Translations under genes and position numbers: made by a program
The notes under the pieces: generated by a model
Seen by the model: the letters and a program-made list of their open reading frames with translations, nothing else
Databases searched by the model: none
What the model was told of the DNA's origin: nothing
Shown here: in pieces, positions 7,643 to 15,815 of the stretch
Position numbering within the stretch: position 1 is the first letter of the stretch
Layout of the letters: each line of letters begins with the position of its first letter
NCBI RefSeq assembly: GCF_015062905.1
Contig: NZ_SUTK01000010.1
Coordinates: 1-45,719 of the forward strand
Length of the DNA stretch: 45,719 nucleotides
Source of the DNA: Methanobrevibacter thaueri
Lineage (GTDB): Archaea > Methanobacteriota > Methanobacteria > Methanobacteriales > Methanobacteriaceae
Direction of reading: 5' to 3'

Positions 7643-8476
7643 TTAAAATATGTGAGCGATTGAGCCCATAAAGACCAATAAGCCCATCAACCAACAGTAA
7701 TAAGCGAAAATATCCAAGCTCTTGTTTTGTATCAAATCAAGCATCCACTTGATAGCCATATAACCTGCAATTATTGATGCTATAAAACCTAAAAATACTG
7801 GAAGGAAGTTTGCATCCATTGCAGAGCCTATGTCCTTAAGCTGCAATACAAAAGCTCCTAGAATTGCTGGTATTGATAATATGAAGCTGAATTTAGCTGC
7901 AAATTCTTTGTTTAGACCTATTGTCAAACCTGCGGCAATTGTTGTTCCTGAACGTGAAAGGCCAGGCAATATTGCACAAGCTTGACCTAAACCCATGAAC
8001 AATGCTTCTTTTTTAGTTATTGTATTATAATTGATTTCTCCGCTTGTCATCCTTTGTGAAAGATACAGAATTGTACCGGTTACAAAAAGGAAAAATGCCG
8101 GAACGTACAGTGCACCTGAAAATAAAGCATCTACAGAGTCTTCAAACAGCACTCCCACAATACCAACAGGAACAGTGGCTAAGAGAACATACCATGCAAG
8201 CCTCTTGTATGGATCCTCATAGAATCCTTCCTTGAATCTTCCGTGAATGATATCCTGAATGCTTAACCACCATGACGATAACATTTTGTAGATATCATAT
8301 CTGAAAAACCACAATACCGCAATTAATGTTCCCAAATGCAGAAAAGTGTCAAAAGCCAGGGAGCTTTCAACTCCCAGAATCTTTTGAATGAAAACTAAAT
8401 GTGCCGAACTACTAACCGGCAGGAATTCGGTCAGCCCCTGAACGATACCGATTATAATTCCCTGAATTATATCCAT
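7643..8476 (-). CDS. uppP: Undecaprenyl-diphosphatase family protein (UppP/BacA)
   Basis: 277-aa polytopic membrane enzyme that recycles polyprenyl diphosphate lipid carrier to the monophosphate, supporting pseudomurein and glycan export. Both signature segments are present: GLTEFLPVSSSAHLVFIQ at the N-terminus and AILPGLSRSGTTIAAGLTIG in the second half. Several hydrophobic helices span the remainder. The length is normal for the family. The start codon lies 13 bases after the end of ilvE, behind a GGTG site that sits at the ilvE stop, so the two are read together. In archaea the carrier may be another C55-C60 polyprenol or a dolichol; the sequence cannot tell. Confidence 0.93.
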   Translation of the reverse strand: MDIIQGIIIGIVQGLTEFLPVSSSAHLVFIQKILGVESSLAFDTFLHLGTLIAVLWFFRYDIYKMLSSWWLSIQDIIHGRFKEGFYEDPYKRLAWYVLLATVPVGIVGVLFEDSVDALFSGALYVPAFFLFVTGTILYLSQRMTSGEINYNTITKKEALFMGLGQACAILPGLSRSGTTIAAGLTIGLNKEFAAKFSFILSIPAILGAFVLQLKDIGSAMDANFLPVFLGFIASIIAGYMAIKWMLDLIQNKSLDIFAYYCWLMGLLVFMGSIAHIF

Positions 8477-8489
8477 AGACTACACCGAT

Positions 8490-9413
8490 TTAAATGTAAG
8501 ATAACCAGTTGTATTTATCTTCAGTTTTAGCTTCTACAATATCAAAGAAAGCGGTTTGTATCTTTTCTGAAATTGGTCCTCTTTTACCGATTCCAATGGT
8601 TCTGTGGTCAATTGAACGGATTGGAGTAACTTCAGCTGCAGTTCCTGTGAAGAACACTTCATCAGCAGCGTATAATCTTTCTCTTGAAATTACTTCCTCT
8701 ACAACTTCATAGCCTAAATCACGTGCAATTGTCATTACTGAATCTCTTGTAATACCTTTGAGATTTGATGAGGACATTGATGGTGTGAACAGTTTTTCGC
8801 CTTCAACGAGGAATATGTTTTCTCCACTACCTTCGGAAACATGCCCTTCATAATCGAGCATGATAGCTTCGTCATAACCGTTATCGATAGCTTCAAGTTT
8901 AGCCAATTGAGAGTTCATGTAGTTTGCACCACATTTTGCAAGTGCAGGGAAGGTGTCAGGTGCCGGTTTTCTCCAGGATGAAACCCCGATGTCTACACCG
9001 TTTGCCATTCCTTCTTCACCTAAATATGATCCCCATTCCCAAGCGGCAATAACCACATTGACAGGACAGTTTGAAGGGTCAACTCCAAGTTCCCCATAGC
9101 CTTTGAATACGATAGGGCGTATGTAACAGCCGTCTAATTCATTGACACGAACTGTTTCTAGGATTGCCTCTTCGATTTCTTCTTGTGTATATGGAATTTC
9201 AATCTTATAGATTTTTGCAGAATCAAACAAACGTTGAACGTGCTCTTTTAAACGGAATACTCCTACACCGTTTTCGTTTTTATATGCACGAATTCCTTCA
9301 AAAACACTTGTACCATAATGGACAACATGAGAGAGTACGTGAATGTTTGCGTCTTTCCAGTCTACCATGTTTCCATCAAACCATATTTTACTAGCTGTGT
9401 CATCCCAAGCCAT
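8490..9413 (-). CDS. ilvE: Branched-chain amino acid aminotransferase
   Basis: 307-aa class IV PLP aminotransferase catalysing the last step of Ile/Leu/Val synthesis. Visible features are IWFDGNMVDWKDANIHVLSH at the N-terminus, YGTSVFEGIRAY, YIRPIVFKGYGELGVDP, the region NYMNSQLAKLEA with the likely PLP lysine, GYDEAIMLDYEGHVSEGSGEN, and FFTGTAAEVTPIRSID near the C-terminus. The ATG at 9411-9413 is preceded by GAAGTGAT. It is the first gene of a two-gene unit with uppP. A weak inverted repeat (ACAATA / TATTGT at 9435-9440 and 9446-9451) lies 22-38 bases upstream of the start. Confidence 0.95.
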   Translation of the reverse strand: MAWDDTASKIWFDGNMVDWKDANIHVLSHVVHYGTSVFEGIRAYKNENGVGVFRLKEHVQRLFDSAKIYKIEIPYTQEEIEEAILETVRVNELDGCYIRPIVFKGYGELGVDPSNCPVNVVIAAWEWGSYLGEEGMANGVDIGVSSWRKPAPDTFPALAKCGANYMNSQLAKLEAIDNGYDEAIMLDYEGHVSEGSGENIFLVEGEKLFTPSMSSSNLKGITRDSVMTIARDLGYEVVEEVISRERLYAADEVFFTGTAAEVTPIRSIDHRTIGIGKRGPISEKIQTAFFDIVEAKTEDKYNWLSYI

Positions 9414-9503
9414 TTTATCACTTCAAAATTTTTTACAATAATAAATATTGTTTTTATCATTATTAAAATATATTCATAGACAGAATTTGGAAAAACAGTA
9501 AAG

Positions 9504-9512
9504 TATATATAA
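9504..9512 (+). promoter_or_regulatory. TATA box of tRNA-Val
   Basis: TATATATAA ends 26 bases before the first base of the tRNA, the spacing expected for an archaeal TBP site when transcription starts at or just before the mature 5' end. Confidence 0.65.
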
Positions 9513-9537
9513 TAGTAAAATCATAATAATATTTGTT

Positions 9538-9609
9538 GGTTCCGTGGTCTAGTGGTATGATACCTCCCTTACAAGGAGGGGATCACGAGTTCGAGTCTCG
9601 TCGGAACCA
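9538..9609 (+). tRNA. tRNA-Val (anticodon UAC)
   Basis: The acceptor stem GGTTCCG (9538-9544) pairs with CGGAACC (9602-9608), with discriminator A at 9609. The anticodon stem CCTCC / GGAGG (9563-9567 and 9575-9579) encloses the loop CTTACAA, giving anticodon TAC at 9570-9572. The T arm carries GTTCGAGTC. There is no intron, and the 3' CCA is not encoded. A TATA box lies upstream. It stands alone between ilvE and mtd. Confidence 0.97.
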
Positions 9610-9876
9610 CTCTGATTTTTTTTTAAATATTTTACATTTAGTCTACTTTTTCATTCTTTGAAAATGGTAATTTTTAACTAAAAATTTGGCATATTTTAGA
9701 TTATTTTTAATAGAAAAATTCCATAAAATACTTCAATTGTATAATCTTTTATATATAAATTACTAAAATGAATAGTTTTCATATAAAATCTTAATATACT
9801 GATTAAAAACATTAAATAATAAAATTTAAATAGTTTTTGAATGAAAAATATTAGTATCAAATATGGAGACAAAATT

Positions 9877-10704
9877 ATGGTAGTTAAAATTGCTATTATT
9901 AAAAGTGGTAATATTGGTACTTCACCAGTAATTGACCTATTGTTAGACGAAAGAGCAGACAGACCAAACATCGATGTAAGAACCTTTGGATCTGGAGCAA
10001 AAATGAACCCAGAACAAGTAGAAGACGTCGTACCAAAAATAGACGCTTTCGAACCTGATTTCGCAATCTTCATTAGCCCAAACCCAGGAGCACCTGGACC
10101 AGCTAGAGCAAGAGAACTCTTATCCGAAAAAGACATTCCTGCTATTATCATCGGTGACGCACCGGGTAAAGGTAAAAAAGATGAAATGGACGAACAAGGT
10201 CTCGGATACATCATCGTTATGTCTGACCCAATGATCGGTGCAAAAAGAGAATGGTTAGACCCAACTGAAATGGCTATCTTCAACTCTGACATCTTAAAAG
10301 TATTAGCTGAAACTGGTGCATTAAGATTAGTCCAAAAAACCATTGACACCGTAATCGAACAAGCAGAAGCTGGTGCAATCGAATTACCTAAACTCATCAT
10401 TACTGCTGAAAAAGCTGCAGAAGCTGGTGGATTCGCAAACCCATACGCAAAAGCAAAAGCTATCGCTGCATACGAAATGGCAGGATCCGTTGCTAACTTA
10501 GACATGAAAGGTTGTTTCATGACCAAAGGTTTCGAAAACTTCATCCCATTAGTAGCTGCTGCTCACGAAATCGCTGCATGTGCTGCTAAATTAGCACAAG
10601 AAGCAAGAGAAATCGAAAAAGCAAATGATACTGTTTTAAGAACCCCTCACATGAAAGAAGGAAACCCAGGTTGTAAAACAGACTTAATTTCAAAACCAGA
10701 ATAA
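9877..10704 (+). CDS. mtd: F420-dependent methylenetetrahydromethanopterin dehydrogenase
   Basis: 275 aa. It reversibly oxidises methylene-H4MPT to methenyl-H4MPT with coenzyme F420, a core cytosolic step of CO2-reducing methanogenesis. The sequence begins MVVKIAIIKSGNIGTSPVID and contains DVRTFGSGAKMNPEQVEDVV, FISPNPGAPGPARARELL, IIGDAPGKGKKDEMDEQGLG and ATG-free conserved GGFANPYAKAKAIAAYEMAG. Length matches the family. The ATG at 9877 has a GGAG at 9865-9868; an in-frame ATG at 9841 adds 12 non-family residues. Codon use is strongly biased (e.g. many GAA, AAA, GGT), fitting a highly expressed gene. A TTTAAATA box at 9825-9832 would give a short leader. This is a strong marker for a methanogen. 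Confidence 0.96.
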   Translation: MVVKIAIIKSGNIGTSPVIDLLLDERADRPNIDVRTFGSGAKMNPEQVEDVVPKIDAFEPDFAIFISPNPGAPGPARARELLSEKDIPAIIIGDAPGKGKKDEMDEQGLGYIIVMSDPMIGAKREWLDPTEMAIFNSDILKVLAETGALRLVQKTIDTVIEQAEAGAIELPKLIITAEKAAEAGGFANPYAKAKAIAAYEMAGSVANLDMKGCFMTKGFENFIPLVAAAHEIAACAAKLAQEAREIEKANDTVLRTPHMKEGNPGCKTDLISKPE

Positions 10705-10727
10705 GTAGTTTAATTACTACTTTATTT
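10703..10727 (+). terminator. Terminator hairpin of mtd
   Basis: AAGTAGT (10703-10709) and ACTACTT (10716-10722) form a 7-bp stem with loop TTAATT. A T-rich run follows. Two bases of the mtd TAA stop lie in the stem. Confidence 0.7.
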
Positions 10728-10879
10728 TTTTCTTTTTTTAACCGACCATCCGAAAACAGCCCATATTCTCTAATAACTGATTTTTAATATATTACACCCA
10801 ATCTGAAATTAACATTTAGTTAATTTAATAACTAAAAACTTAAATAAATACTATTAATCCTGGGGATTGAGGTGTTATT

Positions 10880-13800
10880 TTGAAAATTTTTAAAATCTTA
10901 ATGGTTTGCATTCTGCTGATAATGATGATTGGCACAGTAAATGCAGCGGATAATGCAGTTCAAAATGACACTGAAAGCCTTGATGATTCATCTAACCTAT
11001 TAAACAGTGAATCCAACGGAGATGACTTTTATATAACTCAAAATGAAAGTGATGAAAACGCAGTGAATTCAAACGGCATCGAAAACAATGATGAAACCAC
11101 ATATGACAACAGATACTATCTTTTCAGGGGCGACTGCTGGACCACAAACAACAATTTTGAATCAAGTGCATCAGTCACCAGCGAAACACCAAGTGACCTG
11201 ACCGTTACCGGAACCTTCCGTACCGAAAATGACATTGTCGGACTGTACTGGAATTCAGAAGATCCGATTCAGCATCCATACATAAGCTACGGAAACCGCA
11301 GCGACTATTCCGGCGTGACACTGGACTTTGACTATGAGATGACCGGATGCATGGATTTCTCAAACAGCAGGATAAACATCATAATTGCTGCCAATACCGG
11401 AGAGACATATTTCATCACAATGAACCGCTTTATTGAAAACCATCACATCAGCATTGATTTCGATAATTTAACATTGCTGCCTGGAAATTCCTATATTGAC
11501 AGGAACGGGCAAGGCGTGATTGTTGACAGGGAAACAAGACTGGATGTGACAAACCTGAAATCCATCATGCTTTCATTGCTTCCCTCAAATTTCGTTGAAA
11601 GCGGCTCACAATATAGAATTACCGAAAATGAAAATTTCACCTGCAAAATATCCAACATAACCGTCGGCAATGGTGAAATCAGCAACGAACAATTGCCGCT
11701 AAGCCCTCACCAGTACAGAATCTGTGAAGATTATGACGATATCTATAATCTCAATCCGATGAGAATCAGCAAGGAAATGAGAAAATTAGGCTATGTTGGC
11801 TGGGTTGACCTATACATTGGCGCTTCATATTTCTATGAGAAAAGCGGCATTGCCGGAGACGTGATTACCGATATGGGATTCAACCATAACAGAACCGAAA
11901 AAATGGTCTTGAATAAAGATGTGCCTTTGAACACTGCATTTAGAGCTTGGCTGGATTGTTATTCACGTGAACTGAAAAAGAATGGAGTTGAAAACCTCAT
12001 AATCAGCCTTTCCATGGAGAATATGCAATGTCCTCAAAGCTGGAGGCAAATGGATGCAAACGGCAATTTTGCCATGACCGGATGGAGCCCGTCAACATTC
12101 TTTTACAGCCCATGCCATGAGGATGTCATTCCATATATGCAGAAGGTAAGCGAAGCATGTCTGGACATTATTGTAGGAAATGGCTTTAAACCTATTCTGC
12201 AGATGGGCGAATCCTGGTGGTGGTGGAGTGAAAATCAACAGCCAAACCAGCCGCCATGCTTCTATGACAATTCAACAAAAGCCAAATATTTAGCCGAACA
12301 CGGCACTGCCCTACCTGAATATTACAACGTCTGGGAGAGCGAATATGACCGGTCAGTCATGAACTGGCTGAATCAGCAGCTGGTACATTACAGCGATGCC
12401 CTTCGTGAAGTCGTCAAGGGCGAAAAGTATATCGACGGATTATATATGGCCTTGTTCTTCCCGCCAAGCGTTACTGATGCTGATAGAGTTCCTCCAATGA
12501 TGATAGATGCTAATTACCTGGTTGATGCATATTCACCTTCCAAACTGGACATTCTCCAGATTGAGGATTACGATTGGGTAATCTCTGAAAATCCGCATCA
12601 CCAAGAGGCATACACCATAGGGCAGGAATTGGGATTCAGTGCAGACAGACTGCATTATTTTGGAGGATTTGTTGAAAATCCCGAATATGCGGATCAATAC
12701 TGGAAACTGATAAATCAGTCAATGGACGATGCACTGGAAAAGGGATTTGAAGAGGTCTTTGTCTGGGCAGGGCTGCAGGTTCGAAGGGACAATAAAATCA
12801 TCGGCCATGATGAGGATAAAATATTAAGCGGTTTAACATCCCCAACAGTAACTTCACCGGATTATGTGAGCGTTGACGAAAAATTCAGGATTGCAATCCA
12901 TGCAAACGAATGGGTCAACGGTACCTTAAATGTATATGACTACAGCAATGGCGAAAAAGGAATATTGCTGGCTTCAGATGCAATAACCAATGGAATCTCA
13001 TCAGTCGAATTGTCAAGCAAAACCACAGGTTTAAACAAATTTTACTTGGACTTTGATACTTCCGGCGGAGAATATCACCTGATTGAAGGGGTTTATGTAA
13101 TCGAAAACTCAGAAAACATCACAGCCGATCTTCCAACTGAAGTTGAAACAGGATCCAGCGTGAATATTACATTCAAAGCTCCTGACAGTCCATTAAACTC
13201 CCTATCCATTTCAGTTGATGGAAACCTTCCTACTTACCATCAAGTGGAAAACGGCGAATTCACAATGGCGATTTCAAACCTTCCGGCAGGGTATCATAAA
13301 ATTTCACTGAAATACTATGACCAAATATCAGGAGAGGCATACTCCAATACATTTAAGGTCAATGTAGGTTCAGGAACCGTCATTGAGGCAAATAACATGA
13401 CCTTTACTTATAATTCAAATGAAAAACTGGTTATGTATTTAAAAGACAGCCAAGGCAATGCATTAAAAGGAAATGAGATTGCAGTAAATTTGAACGGAAT
13501 GAATCACACTGCAACTACCGATGATGAGGGAAAGGCCACATTAACAATTGACCTGATTCCGGGCGAGTACACTGCAGAAATATCATTCTCCGGAGCCAGC
13601 GGCTATCTATCTTCATTGGCAAATGCCCGCATTACCATAAATAAAATTGACAGTCAATTAATAGCCCCTAGCATAAGCACCACATACAATGTTGCCAAAA
13701 ACCTGGTTGTTACACTTAAAGATGACAAAGGCAATGTTTTATCAGGCAAAACCGTTACTGTTAATCTGAACGGAAAGGTTTACAATAAAATAACTGATGC

Positions 13801-14206
13801 AAAGGGACAGATCAAAATATCCGTAAGCCTGCCCGCCAAGGAATATTCCGCAAAAATCACATTTGCAGGAAGCGACATCTATAAATCATCAGCAAAAACC
13901 ATCAAAGTAACGGTTAAGAAGGCAACTCCAAAGCTTATAGCATCTTCCAAAAAATTTAAGGCCAAATCAAAAAGTAAAAAGGTAACCGTGACATTTAAGA
14001 ACAACAAGGGCAAGGCAATGAAAAAAGTGAAACTCACCTTGAAAGTTAAAGGCAAAACCTACAAGGCAACCACCAATGCCAAAGGTAAAGCAACATTTAA
14101 CCTTAAAAAGTTAACGAAAAAAGGAAAATACAGTGCGGTTTTCAAATATTCAGGAAGTTCAAACTATAAGCAAGCGAGTAAAAAAATTAGAGTGACAATA
14201 AAATAA
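10880..14206 (+). CDS. Secreted adhesin-like protein with TIM-barrel-like domain and Ig-like C-terminal modules
   Basis: 1108 aa. The start is a TTG at 10880 with GAGGTG five bases upstream, followed by a signal peptide (MKIFKILMVCILLIMMIGTVNA). An acidic/Asn-rich spacer and a beta-rich region lead to residues ~290-655, which look like a (beta/alpha)8 barrel. Polar residues sit at strand ends in QMGESWWWWSENQ (near 441), PPCFYDNSTK, DGLYMALFFPPS (near 522), ILQIEDYDW (near 559), LHYFGGFVENP (near 594) and VFVWAGLQ (near 626). Three Ig-like modules follow at about 750-830, 835-920 and 923-1013, then a lysine-rich Ig-like module ending IRVTIK. There is no C-terminal transmembrane helix. The barrel resembles glycoside-hydrolase-like domains, including those of some phage tail proteins; this is from memory and tentative. 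Likely exported to the cell wall. Confidence 0.85.
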   Translation: MKIFKILMVCILLIMMIGTVNAADNAVQNDTESLDDSSNLLNSESNGDDFYITQNESDENAVNSNGIENNDETTYDNRYYLFRGDCWTTNNNFESSASVTSETPSDLTVTGTFRTENDIVGLYWNSEDPIQHPYISYGNRSDYSGVTLDFDYEMTGCMDFSNSRINIIIAANTGETYFITMNRFIENHHISIDFDNLTLLPGNSYIDRNGQGVIVDRETRLDVTNLKSIMLSLLPSNFVESGSQYRITENENFTCKISNITVGNGEISNEQLPLSPHQYRICEDYDDIYNLNPMRISKEMRKLGYVGWVDLYIGASYFYEKSGIAGDVITDMGFNHNRTEKMVLNKDVPLNTAFRAWLDCYSRELKKNGVENLIISLSMENMQCPQSWRQMDANGNFAMTGWSPSTFFYSPCHEDVIPYMQKVSEACLDIIVGNGFKPILQMGESWWWWSENQQPNQPPCFYDNSTKAKYLAEHGTALPEYYNVWESEYDRSVMNWLNQQLVHYSDALREVVKGEKYIDGLYMALFFPPSVTDADRVPPMMIDANYLVDAYSPSKLDILQIEDYDWVISENPHHQEAYTIGQELGFSADRLHYFGGFVENPEYADQYWKLINQSMDDALEKGFEEVFVWAGLQVRRDNKIIGHDEDKILSGLTSPTVTSPDYVSVDEKFRIAIHANEWVNGTLNVYDYSNGEKGILLASDAITNGISSVELSSKTTGLNKFYLDFDTSGGEYHLIEGVYVIENSENITADLPTEVETGSSVNITFKAPDSPLNSLSISVDGNLPTYHQVENGEFTMAISNLPAGYHKISLKYYDQISGEAYSNTFKVNVGSGTVIEANNMTFTYNSNEKLVMYLKDSQGNALKGNEIAVNLNGMNHTATTDDEGKATLTIDLIPGEYTAEISFSGASGYLSSLANARITINKIDSQLIAPSISTTYNVAKNLVVTLKDDKGNVLSGKTVTVNLNGKVYNKITDAKGQIKISVSLPAKEYSAKITFAGSDIYKSSAKTIKVTVKKATPKLIASSKKFKAKSKSKKVTVTFKNNKGKAMKKVKLTLKVKGKTYKATTNAKGKATFNLKKLTKKGKYSAVFKYSGSSNYKQASKKIRVTIK

Positions 14207-14217
14207 AAAAAAAGAAA

Positions 14218-14237
14218 AGTATTATGATTATAATACT
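14218..14237 (-). terminator. Hairpin terminator between the convergent adhesin-like gene and hisB
   Basis: AGTATTAT (14218-14225) and ATAATACT (14230-14237) form an 8-bp stem with a 4-base loop. On the minus strand it is followed by a long T-run (CTTTTCTTTTTTTTTATTTT), so it mainly serves hisB. The hisB stop (14228-14230) lies at the loop and stem base. Confidence 0.65.
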
Positions 14238-14806
14238 CCTTTAGTAGATGGAATCTGGTCGTGCTCTATTTTAATTGCCTCTTTGAGAGCTTTTGCAAAC
14301 GCTTTGAAGACAGCTTCGGCCTTGTGGTGGTCGTTTGCACCTTCAACAGTTCCATAAATATTCAATTTTGCGCTGGATGAGAATGATTCGAAAAAGTGAA
14401 TTATGACATCACAGGTCATGTCCCCTATCTTTTCATTCTTAAAATCAAGGCTCATGTTGCAGTAGCTGCGTCCGCTTATATCGATTGCAACTGTTGAAAC
14501 TGATTCATCCATAGGAACTATGGCATGTGCCATCCTTTTTATGCCTTTCTTATCGCCAATTGCTTCAAGAAACGCTTCGCCCAAAAGGATTCCAACATCC
14601 TCTACTGTGTGGTGGTCGTCTATTTCAATATCACCGGAAGCCTTAACTTCCAAATCTATCATTGAATGTTTGGAAAACGATTCCAGCATGTGGTTGAAAA
14701 AGTTGACGCCTGTATCGATGTCGTATTTGCCTTCACCATCCAAATTCATACTTATTGCAATATCGGTTTCTGATGTTTTCCTTGAAACATTTGAAATTCT
14801 AGTCAT
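14228..14806 (-). CDS. hisB: Imidazoleglycerol-phosphate dehydratase
   Basis: 192-aa single-domain HisB catalysing the sixth step of histidine synthesis. It has the duplicated metal-binding His motifs: NHMLESFSKHS, DDHHTVEDVGILLGEA in the first half, and the matching FFESF and GANDHHKAEAVFKAFAKAL in the second. The substrate segment GRSYCNMSL is also present. There is no fused HisB-N phosphatase, as usual for archaea. It starts at the ATG at 14804-14806. The upstream neighbour on the same strand is the small ferredoxin (gap 39 bases), with no other his genes nearby. Confidence 0.95.
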   Translation of the reverse strand: MTRISNVSRKTSETDIAISMNLDGEGKYDIDTGVNFFNHMLESFSKHSMIDLEVKASGDIEIDDHHTVEDVGILLGEAFLEAIGDKKGIKRMAHAIVPMDESVSTVAIDISGRSYCNMSLDFKNEKIGDMTCDVIIHFFESFSSSAKLNIYGTVEGANDHHKAEAVFKAFAKALKEAIKIEHDQIPSTKGVL

Positions 14807-14845
14807 AATCTAACCTACAAAATAATTAATTTTAGCTTCAATAAT

Positions 14846-15049
14846 TTAGGCATCTTCGCCGGGACGTATAATTTTAATGCAGTCTGTAGGGCATTCCATG
14901 GCACATAGTGTACAAACATGACAATATCTTAAATCCAATATACGTGCAACTCTGCCAACTTTCCAAATTTTAGCAGATTTGGGACAAATCTCAGCACAAT
15001 TTCCACATCCAATACATTTATCTTCATCAACTAAAATCTGCAATGGCAT
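14846..15049 (-). CDS. Small 2x[4Fe-4S] ferredoxin
   Basis: 67 aa with two classical clusters: CIGCGNCAEICP and CHVCTLCAMECP, each CxxCxxCxxxCP. The C-terminus ends in PGEDA. Likely a cytosolic low-potential electron carrier; the partner is unknown. Its AAGGTGAT ribosome-binding site overlaps the stop codon of the ModE-like regulator (TTATAAGGTGATATTATG), and the genes are 9 bases apart, so the two are translated from one message. Confidence 0.92.
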   Translation of the reverse strand: MPLQILVDEDKCIGCGNCAEICPKSAKIWKVGRVARILDLRYCHVCTLCAMECPTDCIKIIRPGEDA

Positions 15050-15058
15050 AATATCACC

Positions 15059-15751
15059 TTATAACTTTAAAGTAGCTACAGACATAGCTTTAAATCCTAT
15101 ATAAACTTCCTTTCCTATGTTTAAACTTAATTCTTTTTCCGCAGACACTGTAATATCACTGCACAATGTAACTCCACCTACATTGATCTTGACGCGGATT
15201 ATTTCGCCTTCAAGCCTCATTTCAACTATTTGTCCTTTTAGGATATTACGAATGCTTGAGGTTTGAGGTTCCAGCATCAAAAAGATGTTATCGTAACTGA
15301 TCAAAGCCAATATCTCATCACCGATTTTATAATTCCTGTTCAGCGGAGCATTGATTTCGAACTCATCATTCTTGATGGTCATTACGCCTTTGGCATCATT
15401 GATATCAACAATTGTGGCTTCGATTTCATTGACATCCTTGTGAAGCTCCATGATAGCATTGATCTTTTTACATTCCTTTAAAATGGAGTATCCTTCCTCA
15501 GTCAAAGAAGTTCCTCCACCACCACCTTTTCCGCCTTTGGTAGTGCTCACTACCTTGACATCAAGAGTGGACTCTATTTTATCAATATAATTCAAAGCAG
15601 TCCTGTAAGAAACATTAATCTCCTTAGCAGCTGCTGTCAGAGAACCTGTCTCTAAAATAGATACCAGCAAATTGTATTTTTTACTGTCAAGCAAAAAAGA
15701 GTTGCCGTCTACATTAATTTTATATTCAACACCTGCACTAACATCAGTCAT
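15059..15751 (-). CDS. ModE-type molybdate/tungstate-responsive transcriptional regulator
   Basis: 230 aa. The N-terminal winged helix has LLVSILETGSLTAAAKEINV then SYRTALNYIDKIE, the LysR-like helix-turn-helix typical of ModE. It is followed by the characteristic glycine loop KGGKGGGGGTSLTEEGY. Residues ~115-230 hold two TOBE/Mop-like oxyanion-binding domains (IEATIVDINDAKGVMTIK, and RNILKGQIVEMRLEGEIIRV). The family senses molybdate or tungstate; methanogens need these for formylmethanofuran and formate dehydrogenases. The start is the ATG at 15749-15751 behind GGGGGAT; upstream open frame is non-conserved and overlaps the flippase. Its target is unknown; it is co-transcribed with a ferredoxin. 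Confidence 0.87.
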   Translation of the reverse strand: MTDVSAGVEYKINVDGNSFLLDSKKYNLLVSILETGSLTAAAKEINVSYRTALNYIDKIESTLDVKVVSTTKGGKGGGGGTSLTEEGYSILKECKKINAIMELHKDVNEIEATIVDINDAKGVMTIKNDEFEINAPLNRNYKIGDEILALISYDNIFLMLEPQTSSIRNILKGQIVEMRLEGEIIRVKINVGGVTLCSDITVSAEKELSLNIGKEVYIGFKAMSVATLKL

Positions 15752-15815
15752 TATAAATCCCCCGAAATATAATAATACTATTTTTATCGAATTGTATTTA
15801 AATAGGTTTTCGTTA

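Noticed and set aside
9435..9451. ACAATA/TATTGT inverted repeat upstream of ilvE as an operator
   Set aside because: Only six bases per arm in very AT-rich DNA; too likely by chance to claim.
9696..10544. 282-codon open frame antisense to mtd
   Set aside because: It lies on the opposite strand of a highly conserved, codon-biased gene and has no recognisable domain or ribosome-binding site; a shadow frame.
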